64,000 nucleotides of DNA from Candidatus Ozemobacteraceae bacterium (lineage in GTDB: Bacteria; Muiribacteriota; Ozemobacteria; Ozemobacterales; Ozemobacteraceae): the NCBI GenBank assembly GCA_035373905.1, contig DAOSOK010000002.1:136050-200049 (forward strand), in the 5' to 3' direction. The stretch's first letter is position 1. Each line of letters opens with the position of its first letter. The notes under the pieces were generated by a model. The model was given only the letters and a program-made list of their open reading frames with translations. It was not told the DNA's origin and made no database searches. Positions 15,073-23,551 of this stretch are shown piece after piece. The position numbers were made by a program, and so were the translations under genes.

Positions 15073-15713
15073 TGCGGTTCGGCCCCCCTTTGCCTGATCG
15101 ATGTCAGAAGCGTCGAGTCGTATTTGCCTTCCTTCCCGCGGCCCGTCAGCCGCGCACGAATACAGACGCTGTCATGGTGCGGCAGGTTCGGCTCATTGAG
15201 CCTGAAGAATACCATTTCGTCGATGTTTTCCATCATGACCTTGCGCGCCCGCTGGGCCGGGACTTCCTGGCGCCGGTCGTCGAACGGCAACGTTTCCCGC
15301 CAGAGAATATACGGGCCGGTCGCCTGATCGGGGTCCACCTTCTCGAGTTTGTAGGTGACGCGCAACTGCGTGTAGTTATACTGGTTGTCTCCGAGACTTT
15401 TCGGCTGAATGGAAAAATCGTACGTCACTTTATGGAACGAGATATAGTTTGCCGCGTCTCCGGTGTTCAGCGTTTTCGACTGCTCCAGAGTTGCCTTGGG
15501 GGGCGTGCCTTCGAGGATGAAGTTCGACTCGCGAATGTCGTCGGTGATCTTGTCGAAGAGCCGCTGAAGCTCGTCGTTCGTCTGGTGCGCCTGCATGACC
15601 GCCTGCGCCTGTCTGCGGGATGAGGAAAACGTGTGATAGAGGGCCGTCAGGAGCAGGGCGAGAACGATGACCGCCATCATGACCTCGATGAGCGTCACAC
15701 CTTCACGTCGCAT
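15069..15713 (-). CDS. Minor pseudopilin, PilW/PulJ-like
   Basis: 214 aa. A short leader MRREG is followed by VTLIEVMMAVIVLALLLTAL, a canonical class III prepilin signal: cleavage after Gly5, with Glu at +5 of the mature protein. The helix continues as YHTFSSSRRQAQAVMQAHQT, as in PilW/PulJ minor pilins. It overlaps the pilX-like gene by 4 bases and follows the pilV-like gene by 20 bases. Minor pilins prime assembly of type IV pili or type II secretion pseudopili. Which machine is served cannot be told here. Confidence 0.82.
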   Translation of the reverse strand: MRREGVTLIEVMMAVIVLALLLTALYHTFSSSRRQAQAVMQAHQTNDELQRLFDKITDDIRESNFILEGTPPKATLEQSKTLNTGDAANYISFHKVTYDFSIQPKSLGDNQYNYTQLRVTYKLEKVDPDQATGPYILWRETLPFDDRRQEVPAQRARKVMMENIDEMVFFRLNEPNLPHHDSVCIRARLTGRGKEGKYDSTLLTSIRQRGAEPQ

Positions 15714-15733
15714 GATCTGCCCGTCCTTTCGGA

Positions 15734-16216
15734 TTACTGGCGCTTGTTGATGGCCGTATGGATGTCGAGCGTGTGCGTATTTTTATCCTGACCGGTATAT
15801 TTGACGGTGAAAGAGAGAAAGACCATGTTCGGCCTGATATCCGGATCGTTCTTGTCGGCGGCATACTTGACTTGATCCTTGTCCGTTTTGACGACTTCGT
15901 ATTTGATCCCGTTGATGGTTTCCGTGCGGAAGTCTTCGTTGTTTTTCAGCATGTATTCGAAGGTGGTCTTCTGCGTGGCGGGATCGTGATCATACTGGTC
16001 GGCATCGAGCAGATCGAATTTGCAGGCATGGGCCGACTCGAGAATTTTCTGGGCGAAGAACGACGCCTGCGTATGGTCGCGCGTGGCGTTGACGGTTTTG
16101 GTTTCGGAAATGATGACGTTGAGCGAAGGTATCAGAACCAGCGCCAGGATGATGACGCCGATCATGACCTCGACCATCGACATGCCGAGACGGTCGGAAT
16201 GAACGGGAGCGGTCAT
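15734..16216 (-). CDS. Minor pseudopilin, PilV/PulI-like
   Basis: 160 aa. The prepilin signal is HSDRLG|MSMVEVMIGVIILALVL, with cleavage after Gly and Glu at +5. The hydrophobic helix is followed by a polar C-terminal domain ending in HTAINKRQ. Its start overlaps the stop of the NamZ-like gene by 4 bases, indicating translational coupling. It is part of the namZ-pilV-pilW-pilX-like operon. Confidence 0.82.
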   Translation of the reverse strand: MTAPVHSDRLGMSMVEVMIGVIILALVLIPSLNVIISETKTVNATRDHTQASFFAQKILESAHACKFDLLDADQYDHDPATQKTTFEYMLKNNEDFRTETINGIKYEVVKTDKDQVKYAADKNDPDIRPNMVFLSFTVKYTGQDKNTHTLDIHTAINKRQ

Positions 16217-17457
16217 GGCGTCTCCGCCTCCGGGTAGATGAGAAACTGTTTTCGTCTTTTCATGAAATCGGAAACCGACGACCTGATTCGACTTCGAATC
16301 TCGTCCATCCCTTTTCCCTGGATGATCGCCGTGCGGATGTCGGAACCCCCCAGCAGAATATCGACGCCCTCTGCGGCTGTCTGGTTCGACAGGGGAATCT
16401 TGTCGGGATACAGCGTCCAGAGAGTGTGGAGAATCGCGATGCCGGTCATCACGGGGTCGTATGCCTGATGGTCCGTTACGACGATCTCGATGCCGGGCAC
16501 CCGTTTCTGCTGGAACAGCCCGTAATACGGCCGTACCGCCGCCGGGAGGAAGGCGACGCCCGGCAGGTTCAGCACCGTGAGTTTCGAGACGAGCACGTCG
16601 GGATCGATCCAGGGCGCCAGAACGTAGTGGAACGGCCGCGTCGTGCCGACGCCGGTCGAGAAGATGCCCATTTCGCCGAGGAAGCCCGTCGTCGCGTAAT
16701 AGACCGGGGATTCGGGATCCGGGAGATGCTCCGACGGCATCGCCCAGTGAAGGCCGCAGTTCCGGTAGGTGACGTTCCGACGGTAGTTCTCCATGCCGAC
16801 GACCGTGAGATCGGCGTTCAAACCGAATACTTTGTTGAAGAACAGAGCAAGTTCGCCGAACGTCATGCCGTAGACCAGCGGGATCGGATACACGCCGAAC
16901 CTGCTTCTGAACTGGACGTCGAGCAACGGACCCGAAACCTTCGACGCGCCGATCGGATTCGGCCGGTCGAGAACGAAGACGGGAATTCCCGCCGTCTTGC
17001 CGAGTTCGAGAAACTGGGCGAGAAGCGTCACGGCATGGAAAAAACGGATGCCGATATCTTGTATATCAATAACTATGATTTCCGCCCCGTTCAGCTGCTC
17101 CGCCCTCGGTTTTTCGAGGGGGTCGCGGATGATGTGGACGGGGGCCTGCGTGAGGGCGTCGATCTGTTTCGATCCTGAGGCTGACTCGATCAGCTTGCGC
17201 GGCCACGGATCGCCGGAAAAGATCGCCGTGATCGTGGTTGCCCGGGCGAGCCGGTCGACCGTGTGGCGCATGCTCTGATCGTAGGAGGCGAGACCGACGA
17301 GGAGGGCGATTTTTTTCCCGGCAACGAGGTCGGGATGTCCGGTTGCAAGGACTTCCAGGCCGATCGACAAACGTTCGGATGCCGAAACCGTCGAGCCGAC
17401 GGTGAACGCGAACATTGCCAAAAAAATGATTCGAAGAAGGAGTCTTGTCTGTTTCAT
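16213..17457 (-). CDS. DUF1343/NamZ-type exo-beta-N-acetylmuramidase
   Basis: 414 aa. It has an N-terminal export signal (MKQTRLLLRIIFLAMFAF, predicted cleavage after VSAS). DUF1343 hallmarks follow: GKKIALLVGLASYD, IIVIDIQDIGIRFF, VFVLDRPNPIG (about 155-165), PLVYGMTFGELA and a C-terminal LNLPGVAFLPAAVRP. NamZ-family enzymes remove terminal N-acetylmuramic acid from peptidoglycan fragments. I chose ATG 17457, with GAGGAC upstream. It overlaps the pilV-like gene by 4 bases. This operon partnership with minor pilins is unusual and suggests wall remodelling for pilus passage; that is inference. Confidence 0.78.
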   Translation of the reverse strand: MKQTRLLLRIIFLAMFAFTVGSTVSASERLSIGLEVLATGHPDLVAGKKIALLVGLASYDQSMRHTVDRLARATTITAIFSGDPWPRKLIESASGSKQIDALTQAPVHIIRDPLEKPRAEQLNGAEIIVIDIQDIGIRFFHAVTLLAQFLELGKTAGIPVFVLDRPNPIGASKVSGPLLDVQFRSRFGVYPIPLVYGMTFGELALFFNKVFGLNADLTVVGMENYRRNVTYRNCGLHWAMPSEHLPDPESPVYYATTGFLGEMGIFSTGVGTTRPFHYVLAPWIDPDVLVSKLTVLNLPGVAFLPAAVRPYYGLFQQKRVPGIEIVVTDHQAYDPVMTGIAILHTLWTLYPDKIPLSNQTAAEGVDILLGGSDIRTAIIQGKGMDEIRSRIRSSVSDFMKRRKQFLIYPEAETP

Positions 17458-17542
17458 GATCGAGTCCTCAGAGGGATTATACACCGATGCGTGAAGAAAA
17501 TGGTGGTAGAATTGGGGAGAGAATTTTTACAGGAGGATCGAA

Positions 17543-18385
17543 ATGAGAGAACCTGCGGTGAGCGGTCGCTTTTATCCCGACGAGCCGACCGAGCTGTATC
17601 AGATGATCAGACAGTGTTACGAGCACAGGCTCGGCGTTCGTGACCGCCATCACGCCCAGGCCGGGAGGCTGGCAGGCATGATCGTGCCGCATGCCGGGTA
17701 TGTGTTCAGCGGCCCGGTCGCGAGTTGGTCGTTCCTGCGGCTCGGCGATGAGAAGCCTGCCCCGAAGCGGCTCCTGATGCTCGGACCGAAGCACACGCCA
17801 TACGGCGCCACGGCGGCTCTGAGCGCCGAAGACGCCTGGATGACACCGCTTGGAAGCATCGAAACCGACGAAATGCTGCGAGCCGCTCTCGAGCAAACGG
17901 GCGTTTTCACGAGGGACGACTCGGCCCACGCCTTCGAACACTCGATCGAGGTCCAGATCCCCTTTGTCCAGCAGATGATGCACGTGTCACTGCCGAAAAT
18001 CGTTCCGCTTGCTCTCGGCTTCGCCGATTATCCGCAATGTGAACGGTGGGGAAAGGCGATCGCCGATGTGCTCGCGAAACCCGAGTTCGCCGACACGGTT
18101 TGCGTCGTCAGTTCCGATTTCTCTCACGAAACCCCCCGAGACGAAGCCTACCGGATCGATGGCGAGGCGCTCGACGTCATCCTGTCGCTTGACGCGAAGG
18201 CCTTTCACGAACTTGTCGTGGGGGAAGACCGAAGCATCTGCGGCGTCATTCCCATCACTGCGTTCCTCGCCTCGCTGACGGGGAAAAGCGTTCGCGCGAC
18301 GAAGCTGGCCTACGCCACCTCCATGGATGTCATGGCTCACCCCCGGGGCGTCGGATACGCTTCCGTCATATTCGAACACATATAA
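17543..18385 (+). CDS. amrB: Memo-family protein (AmmeMemoRadiSam system protein B)
   Basis: 280 aa, the usual length for Memo proteins. Conserved motifs: REPAVSGRFYP (start), GMIVPHAGYVFSG (about 47-59), LLMLGPKHTPYG, HAFEHSIEVQIPF (about 132-144) and VCVVSSDFSHETP (about 190-202). The histidines and acidic residues match the metal-site region of extradiol-dioxygenase-like Memo proteins. In bacteria this family occurs with AMMECR1 and a radical SAM enzyme. The radical SAM member is at 42476-43690; no AMMECR1 gene is in this window. AGGAGG precedes ATG 17543. Confidence 0.88.
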   Translation: MREPAVSGRFYPDEPTELYQMIRQCYEHRLGVRDRHHAQAGRLAGMIVPHAGYVFSGPVASWSFLRLGDEKPAPKRLLMLGPKHTPYGATAALSAEDAWMTPLGSIETDEMLRAALEQTGVFTRDDSAHAFEHSIEVQIPFVQQMMHVSLPKIVPLALGFADYPQCERWGKAIADVLAKPEFADTVCVVSSDFSHETPRDEAYRIDGEALDVILSLDAKAFHELVVGEDRSICGVIPITAFLASLTGKSVRATKLAYATSMDVMAHPRGVGYASVIFEHI

Positions 18386-18397
18386 CCAAGGAGACCC

Positions 18398-18634
18398 GTG
18401 ACCCCGTTCGAGATCGGCATCCTGGTCGGGATGGCGTGGGCCGCCGTGCTGACGGTCTGGGCTCTCGCCGAGATCACCAGCGGCGAGCCCAGCCCGTGGT
18501 TGCTGGTCGTCGCGATCGTCTACGAGGGCTTCGACCTGACGCCGCGCGGCATCCTGCATGGCGCCGCGTGGGCGTTCGCCGACGGGTTCATCAGCGGCTA
18601 TGTGATCGGATGGCTCGCCTCGCTGATCTGGTGA
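18398..18634 (+). CDS. Small two-helix membrane protein
   Basis: 78 aa. Two hydrophobic segments (about 5-25, EIGILVGMAWAAVLTVWALA, and about 35-78) surround PWLLVVAIVYEGFDLTPRG, followed by WAFADGFISGYVIGWL. The GxxxGxxWxFxDGFxxG pattern resembles small membrane proteins often labelled bacteriophage holin in databases, but there is no phage context here. GTG start at 18398 with AAGGAG upstream. It follows the Memo gene by 12 bases. Confidence 0.6.
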   Translation: MTPFEIGILVGMAWAAVLTVWALAEITSGEPSPWLLVVAIVYEGFDLTPRGILHGAAWAFADGFISGYVIGWLASLIW

Positions 18635-18637
18635 ACG

Positions 18638-19993
18638 TCAGAAGTCGAAACTGCCGTACACGCCCAGCATGCGTTCGCGGGTGAAATCACGGAGAGTGTT
18701 GCCGAACTCGGCATGAAGCCGGCCGGTGTCGAACCGGTAACTGGCGTGCAGGGTCATTCCCAATCCGCTTTCGCGGCGAGTTTCCGGTGACGTGTCGCGC
18801 CAGGAATTCGAGATGAGGCGGGTGTCGAACCCCCACCACCAGTTCGAGCCGACGGCCCGCTCCCAGCCCGCAACCAGTTCGGCGCCGCGAAAATCTCGGG
18901 GCGCCCAGTAGGGATACGCCGCACCGTCCGCGGCGAGCTGATTCTCGAAACTCGCCTGGGAAAGCTTGAGCTGGAGCGACAGGAATGGGATACCGCGGCG
19001 CTTGATGTAGTGCAGAATCTCGGTGTCGAACCTGCGCCTGGCGTTGCCGTCCGAGATGTCGCCCGTGGTGAACGACTGCTGGATGCGCGTCTGCTCGTGC
19101 AGGTCTCCGAAGACCGTCAGCGTCGCGTAGTCCTCGGAAAGCAGCCTGCGCGCCGTCTCGAGATTTTCCTTGTACGAGCCGTGGCCCGCGAAGGCGGCGA
19201 GATTGAGCTGCCCGTTCCCCGTCACGCCCTGGAACGAATACCCGTTGACCGTGTCTACATCGGAAAACCGCTCGGGGGCGAACGTCGCGGCGACGCGGGT
19301 GCGATGATCGAGGCTGTATTCGAAGGTTCCCGACAGGATGCGGCTGTCGGTCGTCTCGTCGAGGTTGCGGTCTTCGTAGGCCCAGGTTTCGAGCCTGTAC
19401 CGGGCCGACAGTTTTGGATACGTGAAAGAGGGAAAATACGCCTCGAGGCTCGAGACGAACTCGGTCTGACCGGCATTGTCCTCGTGAAGCCTGACGCCGA
19501 TCTCCGCGACCGAGTTGAGGCGGGAACGGACCCGTTCCAGGTTCTCACGGAGCTTGTCGCTGAGGGGATACAGGAGCGTCAGCCGGTCGTAGATCGCTTT
19601 CGTGTCGCTGAATCGACCCTGGCGCAGGAAGACGGCCGCGAGACCTTCGTTCGCCCGCATGTTGTCGGGCTGGATCTCGAGCGCCTGCTCGAAGAAGCGC
19701 TGGGCCTCTTCCAGCCGGCCCTGCTCGAGCCGGAGGTTTCCGATCTCGACCAGGGCGTCGAATTTGTGCGGGCGCTGCGTCAGACGTTCGAGCTGGATGT
19801 CGCGCTCGATGCTCTGAATGCGCCGGAGTTCCGTGCTCAGCGAGTCTCCTGTCTGTTCGTCCGGAACCATCAGATCGAACGGCTGGGCGAGGGCGGGGTT
19901 CGGAGATGCGAGACATAGCGCGACAGCCAGGAATAGAAAGAACATCCTGGAGAAAAGCCGGAATTCCTGTGCAAACCTGAGCTGGCGACACAT
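18638..19993 (-). CDS. Exported TPR protein with C-terminal outer-membrane-barrel-like domain
   Basis: 451 aa. A signal peptide (FLFLAVALCLASPNPALAQP) is followed by TPR units (about 60-165, with FDALVEIGNLRLEQGRLEEA and a second repeat). The C-terminal 290 residues alternate polar and hydrophobic residues with aromatics (YRLETWAYEDRNL, TRVAATFAPERFSD) and end in GVYGSFDF, whose terminal Phe is typical of outer-membrane beta-barrels. It may be a secretin-, cellulose- or alginate-export-like porin, but no family is certain. ATG 19993 was chosen; GTG 19999 and TTG are alternatives. It converges with the small membrane protein (3-base gap). Confidence 0.65.
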   Translation of the reverse strand: MCRQLRFAQEFRLFSRMFFLFLAVALCLASPNPALAQPFDLMVPDEQTGDSLSTELRRIQSIERDIQLERLTQRPHKFDALVEIGNLRLEQGRLEEAQRFFEQALEIQPDNMRANEGLAAVFLRQGRFSDTKAIYDRLTLLYPLSDKLRENLERVRSRLNSVAEIGVRLHEDNAGQTEFVSSLEAYFPSFTYPKLSARYRLETWAYEDRNLDETTDSRILSGTFEYSLDHRTRVAATFAPERFSDVDTVNGYSFQGVTGNGQLNLAAFAGHGSYKENLETARRLLSEDYATLTVFGDLHEQTRIQQSFTTGDISDGNARRRFDTEILHYIKRRGIPFLSLQLKLSQASFENQLAADGAAYPYWAPRDFRGAELVAGWERAVGSNWWWGFDTRLISNSWRDTSPETRRESGLGMTLHASYRFDTGRLHAEFGNTLRDFTRERMLGVYGSFDF

Positions 19994-20050
19994 CAACACC
20001 CTGTATCGGCAGGAGGCGGGGAGTTCGTTATTTCCTTCGGATGGCGTGCA

Positions 20051-20080
20051 AAAGAAAACCGCTCCCCGAAGGGGGAGCGG
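20051..20080 (-). terminator. Rho-independent terminator of the exported protein at 20101
   Basis: A perfect 9-bp GC-rich stem CCGCTCCCC/GGGGAGCGG with a 4-base loop (20059-20080) is followed on the minus strand by TTTTCTTTT. Confidence 0.85.
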
Positions 20081-20100
20081 TCGGTCAGGCGCGGTTCGGA

Positions 20101-21108
20101 TCAGTTGCCGGCCGGGGCTGCGGGGGCCTTTTCTTCGGCGGCCGGAGCCGGGGCTGCCTTCATGCGCTCTTCGATCTTCTTCTTGACTTCGTCGAGCTTC
20201 GCCTTGGGCACGTTGAGGGTGATCTTGGCGGCGGTGTCGACGGCCTCGACCTTGATCAGGTTGAGGATCTCGGCGGCTTCGGGGGTCTGGCCGGCGAGCA
20301 TCTTGATCATGGCGAGGAAGCCGTTGAGAGCGGTCATGACCTGGTCCATGTTTTCCTTCTTGTCGACTTCGCCGGTGAAGTTGAAGGTGAGGTCGGCATC
20401 GTAGTTGAAGGAGAAGAACAGGGAGTTGACGGCGGCGAGGGGGGCGGCCTGCGGGTTGGCTTTGGCCTGGTCCTTCAGGGTCTGCGGGATGATACCCACG
20501 CCCCAGAGGGTGGCGCCGGTGTCGACCTTCTTGAGGAGACCGCCGAGAGCGGCGTTGGCGGAGAGGTTCTTGGCCTTGGCGTTCTTCACGTCCACGACGG
20601 TCTTGATGGCCGGGAGAGTTCCGAGGACGGCGGTGCTGTTGTCGAGGAACACGCCCATGCCGTCGGCGTCCTTCTTGCCCTTCACGGCATCGAAGCCTTC
20701 AAACTTCTCGATCGTGACGTCTTCGGCGGCTTTCTTGTCGCTCTTGATGGATTCGAGAATCTTGGCGACTTCGAAGGTGCCGTCGATGAGGACGCCGGCG
20801 TCCTGCTTCTCGGACTTGGCATCGGTTTTGGCGGCGGCGAACACGACGACGCTCTTCAGGTGCTTGAAGGGGTCGATGCCGGTCTTGGTGATGAACTCGT
20901 CGTAGGCTTTCTTCTGATCGGGCGATTGCTTGGCCATGCCCTCGTCGATCTGCTTCTTGATCGCTTCGGTCGAGAACATCTTGCTCAGGTTCAGGTTCAG
21001 CAGGAACGCGGTGTTCTCAGGAACGAGCTGCATCAGGTCGCCGGCCATGGCGCTCATCGCAGTGGCGGCCAGCAGAAGTACGGTTACCAGAAAACGTTTG
21101 GTCAACAT
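20101..21108 (-). CDS. Exported protein of unknown function, DUF3352-like
   Basis: 335 aa. A Sec signal (MLTKRFLVTVLLLAATAMSAMA|GD) is followed by a lysine-rich soluble protein with LVPENTAFLLNLNLSKMF at its N-terminus, a repeated alpha/beta layout and an Ala/Pro tail (APAPAAEEKAPAAPAG). The opening resembles exported proteins that begin with a vP.d..ff..vd motif (DUF3352-like), but the match is weak. ATG 21108 was chosen because the upstream frame lacks a signal sequence. It is monocistronic, with its own strong terminator. Heavy Lys/Ala usage with very regular codons suggests high expression (inference). Confidence 0.7.
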   Translation of the reverse strand: MLTKRFLVTVLLLAATAMSAMAGDLMQLVPENTAFLLNLNLSKMFSTEAIKKQIDEGMAKQSPDQKKAYDEFITKTGIDPFKHLKSVVVFAAAKTDAKSEKQDAGVLIDGTFEVAKILESIKSDKKAAEDVTIEKFEGFDAVKGKKDADGMGVFLDNSTAVLGTLPAIKTVVDVKNAKAKNLSANAALGGLLKKVDTGATLWGVGIIPQTLKDQAKANPQAAPLAAVNSLFFSFNYDADLTFNFTGEVDKKENMDQVMTALNGFLAMIKMLAGQTPEAAEILNLIKVEAVDTAAKITLNVPKAKLDEVKKKIEERMKAAPAPAAEEKAPAAPAGN

Positions 21109-21612
21109 CGGTCGATCCCTTTCTCCTCTTGATTTCGTCATTCGGGCGCTTCCCTCGTCGGGTGCGGCCGGATTCCGGAATGATAGACGCGAGCCCGGGG
21201 AAAGTCAAGCATGCTCGGTCGTATCGCGTGACGGATGCATCCTCATCGTCGAACGGATGACATCGTCGGCGGATTGTCGGGGGGGGGAATTCTGGGGACG
21301 TGATACATATCTTTCCGATCATAACGTGGCCAAATACGACGTTACATCTGACTTCTGAAAAAACGCTGTGAAACGTCTCTGGGGATCCGGCCTTTCTTGT
21401 TATTGCCCCCCGGTGAAAGTAAGAATAATGCCCGTTTATCCTGACCTTTGTCGAAGGGCGAGAGTCGCATGCATTTCGACAGGCTCAGCACGAACAGGAA
21501 CGCGAAATCGGTATCACGTCCCCAGAATACCGGAGGGGGCTGTCTTGCGCCTTGGGCGGCATCATGCTACCATGCACCGGCTTCGCGCCACCTTACCAAT
21601 AAGGACAGACGG
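21109..21612. other. Intergenic region (500 bases) between divergent genes
   Basis: It contains the promoters of both flanking genes and a degenerate REP-doublet (21438-21497). A weak sigma-70-like TTGCGC-N17-TACCAT (about 21545-21573) may drive the accB block. No coding potential is evident. Confidence 0.5.
21438..21497. repeat. Degenerate REP-doublet
   Basis: Two inverted elements, CTGACCTTTGTCGAAGGGCG and TTTCGACAGGCTCAGCACGA, are decayed versions of the palindromic units seen intact at 35441, 49481-49544 and 53659-53721. It appears to be a fossil copy of the mobile element described at 53585-53769. Confidence 0.7.
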
Positions 21613-22044
21613 ATGGCAAACATGTCAGAAAAACAAGAACTGGCCGCACAGCTGCGGATGCTCATCGGTGAAATGCGCAATGCCGGCTTCGCAGAGCTGG
21701 AAATCGAATCGGCGGACCTGAACGTGCGCATGGTTCTTGGTTCTGCCCCGGCTTCTGCCCCCGCACCGTCTCCCGATTCGGAGCTGCCCGGAAAGTCCGC
21801 AGAGGATGCCGCGCCGAAACCGGTTTCCGTGACTGCCGAGCGGGTCGGCGTGTTCTCCTTCGGAAAACAGCGAATCGAAGCCGGATCGAAGGTCTCCAAA
21901 GGGCAGGCTCTGGGGATCATCAAGGGAATCAGCATCCAGGACCAGGTGGTTGCCCCCGTTTCCGGCACCGTGGATGCCGTTTTCGTTCGGGAAGGCGAGA
22001 TCATTGACTTCGGCCGCGCCCTGTTTTCAATCCTTCCTGATTGA
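21613..22044 (+). CDS. accB: BCCP-like protein lacking the biotin-accepting lysine
   Basis: 143 aa. The N-terminal segment (about 7-40, LRMLIGEMRNAGFAELEIE) matches the AccB N-terminal region, then a Pro/Ala linker, then a biotinyl/lipoyl-type barrel (about 78-143). Where BCCPs read EAMKM, this protein reads KGISI (residues 104-108), so the modified Lys is replaced by Ser107. Strands on both sides (GSKVSKGQALGII and VVAPVSGTVDAVFV) are intact. Unless a different lysine is used, it cannot carry biotin. It lies 49 bases before accC, so it probably still binds biotin carboxylase, like the biotinless BADC proteins of plants. ATG 21613 follows AAGGA. Confidence 0.85.
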   Translation: MANMSEKQELAAQLRMLIGEMRNAGFAELEIESADLNVRMVLGSAPASAPAPSPDSELPGKSAEDAAPKPVSVTAERVGVFSFGKQRIEAGSKVSKGQALGIIKGISIQDQVVAPVSGTVDAVFVREGEIIDFGRALFSILPD

Positions 22045-22093
22045 CGCCCGGCCGATGCCGATGTGGCGTGACAGCCTTACGTGAGGTGTAACC

Positions 22094-23551
22094 ATGTTCA
22101 ACAAGATTCTCATCGCGAACCGCGGGGAAATCGCGGTCCGTGTCATCAGAACCTGCCGCAGGCTCGGCATCAAAACAGTCGCCGTCTTTTCGGAAGTCGA
22201 CCGCCAGGCTCTGCATGTCAGGCTCGCCGATGAAGCCTACTGCATCGGGCCGGCCCGCCCAGACCTTTCGTATCTGAACATCCCGAACATCCTTTCCGTT
22301 GCCCACGCGACCCAGTGCGACGCGATTCACCCCGGATACGGCTTCCTGTCGGAAAACCCGACGTTCGCCGAGATCACCCAAAAGTGCGGTTTCGTGTTCA
22401 TCGGCCCCAGCCACCGGGCGATGGAACGGATGGGCCAGAAGTCCGTCGCGCGCGACCTGATGATCCGGTCCGGCGTTCCCGTGATGCCCGGTTCGACCGG
22501 CAGCGTCGAGGATCCCGAGGAAGGTCTGAAGATCGCCCACAAGGTCGGCTTCCCCGTCCTCGTGAAGGCCTCCGCCGGCGGCGGCGGACGCGGCATGCGC
22601 CTGGTCGAGACGGAGGACCGGTTCCGGACGCTGTTCAGCACGGCTCAGGCCGAGGCCCAGTCGGCATTCGGCGACGGCCGCGTCTACGTCGAAAAATACC
22701 TTCGGAACCCTCGCCACATAGAAGTCCAGATCATGGGCGACCATCACGGCAACATCGTCGCCCTGGGCGAACGCGAATGTTCGATCCAGCGCCGGCATCA
22801 GAAGCTGATCGAGGAGTCGCCATCCCCGGCCGTCAACGCCGATCTGCGCCGGCGACTGTGCGAAACGGCCGTGAAGGCTGCGAAGGCGATCGACTACGTG
22901 AACGCTGGCACGATCGAGTTCCTGCTCGATGCCGACGGGAACTTCTTCTTCATGGAGATGAACACCCGTCTCCAGGTCGAACACCCCGTCACCGAGCTGG
23001 TTACCGGATACGATCTCGTCGAAATGCAGCTGCGCGTCGCGTCGGGCGAGCCGCTTCCCTTCAAGCAGGAAGACATCGCCCCTCACGGGTGGGCGTTCGA
23101 GTGCCGCATCAATGCCGAAGATCCTGCGAACGGCTTCTCGCCGTGTCCGGGCCGCATCAACGATTATCTGCCCGCGGGGGGGCCGTGGGTGCGCGTCGAC
23201 TCGGCGGCCTACACCGGATACGCGGTGAGCCCGAGTTACGACTCGATGGTCGCCAAGCTGATCGTCTGGGGCCCCGATCGCGAGACGGCAATGGACCGCA
23301 TGCAGGCGGCCCTGCACGAGTTCCGGGTCGAAGGGATCAAAACGACGATCCCGTTTCATCAGTGGGCGTTCGGGCACGAGGAGTTCCGGGCGGGGCTGTT
23401 GACCACAGGCTTCGTCGACAAGCACCAGGTGTCGATGATCGCCTGTATGCAGCGGGCCGACGAGGATGAACGTGAGCGCGCGAACGGAGCCGGCGGGAAG
23501 GCGGTCGAACATGGCAAAACTCAGGACCAGAACGGCACGGGAAGAGCCTGA
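22094..23551 (+). CDS. accC: Biotin carboxylase subunit of acetyl-CoA carboxylase
   Basis: 485 aa, about 35 longer than typical because of a hydrophilic C-terminal tail. It has an N-terminal biotin carboxylase domain (FNKILIANRGEIAVRVIRTC), an ATP-grasp glycine loop (KASAGGGGRGM, about 164-174), and the catalytic region MEMNTRLQVEHPVTE (about 290-304). The AccC C-terminal domain (GWAFECRINAEDP) follows. It carboxylates biotin on BCCP using ATP and bicarbonate, the first half of malonyl-CoA synthesis. The gene upstream encodes a BCCP homologue without the biotin lysine; accA and accD are not in the window. Its last 41 bases overlap xseA. Confidence 0.93.
   Translation: MFNKILIANRGEIAVRVIRTCRRLGIKTVAVFSEVDRQALHVRLADEAYCIGPARPDLSYLNIPNILSVAHATQCDAIHPGYGFLSENPTFAEITQKCGFVFIGPSHRAMERMGQKSVARDLMIRSGVPVMPGSTGSVEDPEEGLKIAHKVGFPVLVKASAGGGGRGMRLVETEDRFRTLFSTAQAEAQSAFGDGRVYVEKYLRNPRHIEVQIMGDHHGNIVALGERECSIQRRHQKLIEESPSPAVNADLRRRLCETAVKAAKAIDYVNAGTIEFLLDADGNFFFMEMNTRLQVEHPVTELVTGYDLVEMQLRVASGEPLPFKQEDIAPHGWAFECRINAEDPANGFSPCPGRINDYLPAGGPWVRVDSAAYTGYAVSPSYDSMVAKLIVWGPDRETAMDRMQAALHEFRVEGIKTTIPFHQWAFGHEEFRAGLLTTGFVDKHQVSMIACMQRADEDERERANGAGGKAVEHGKTQDQNGTGRA

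Noticed and set aside
18398..18634. Phage holin
   Set aside because: The GxxxGxxWxFxDGF pattern is shared with proteins named holin in databases, but there is no lysin or phage gene, so only a small membrane protein is claimed.
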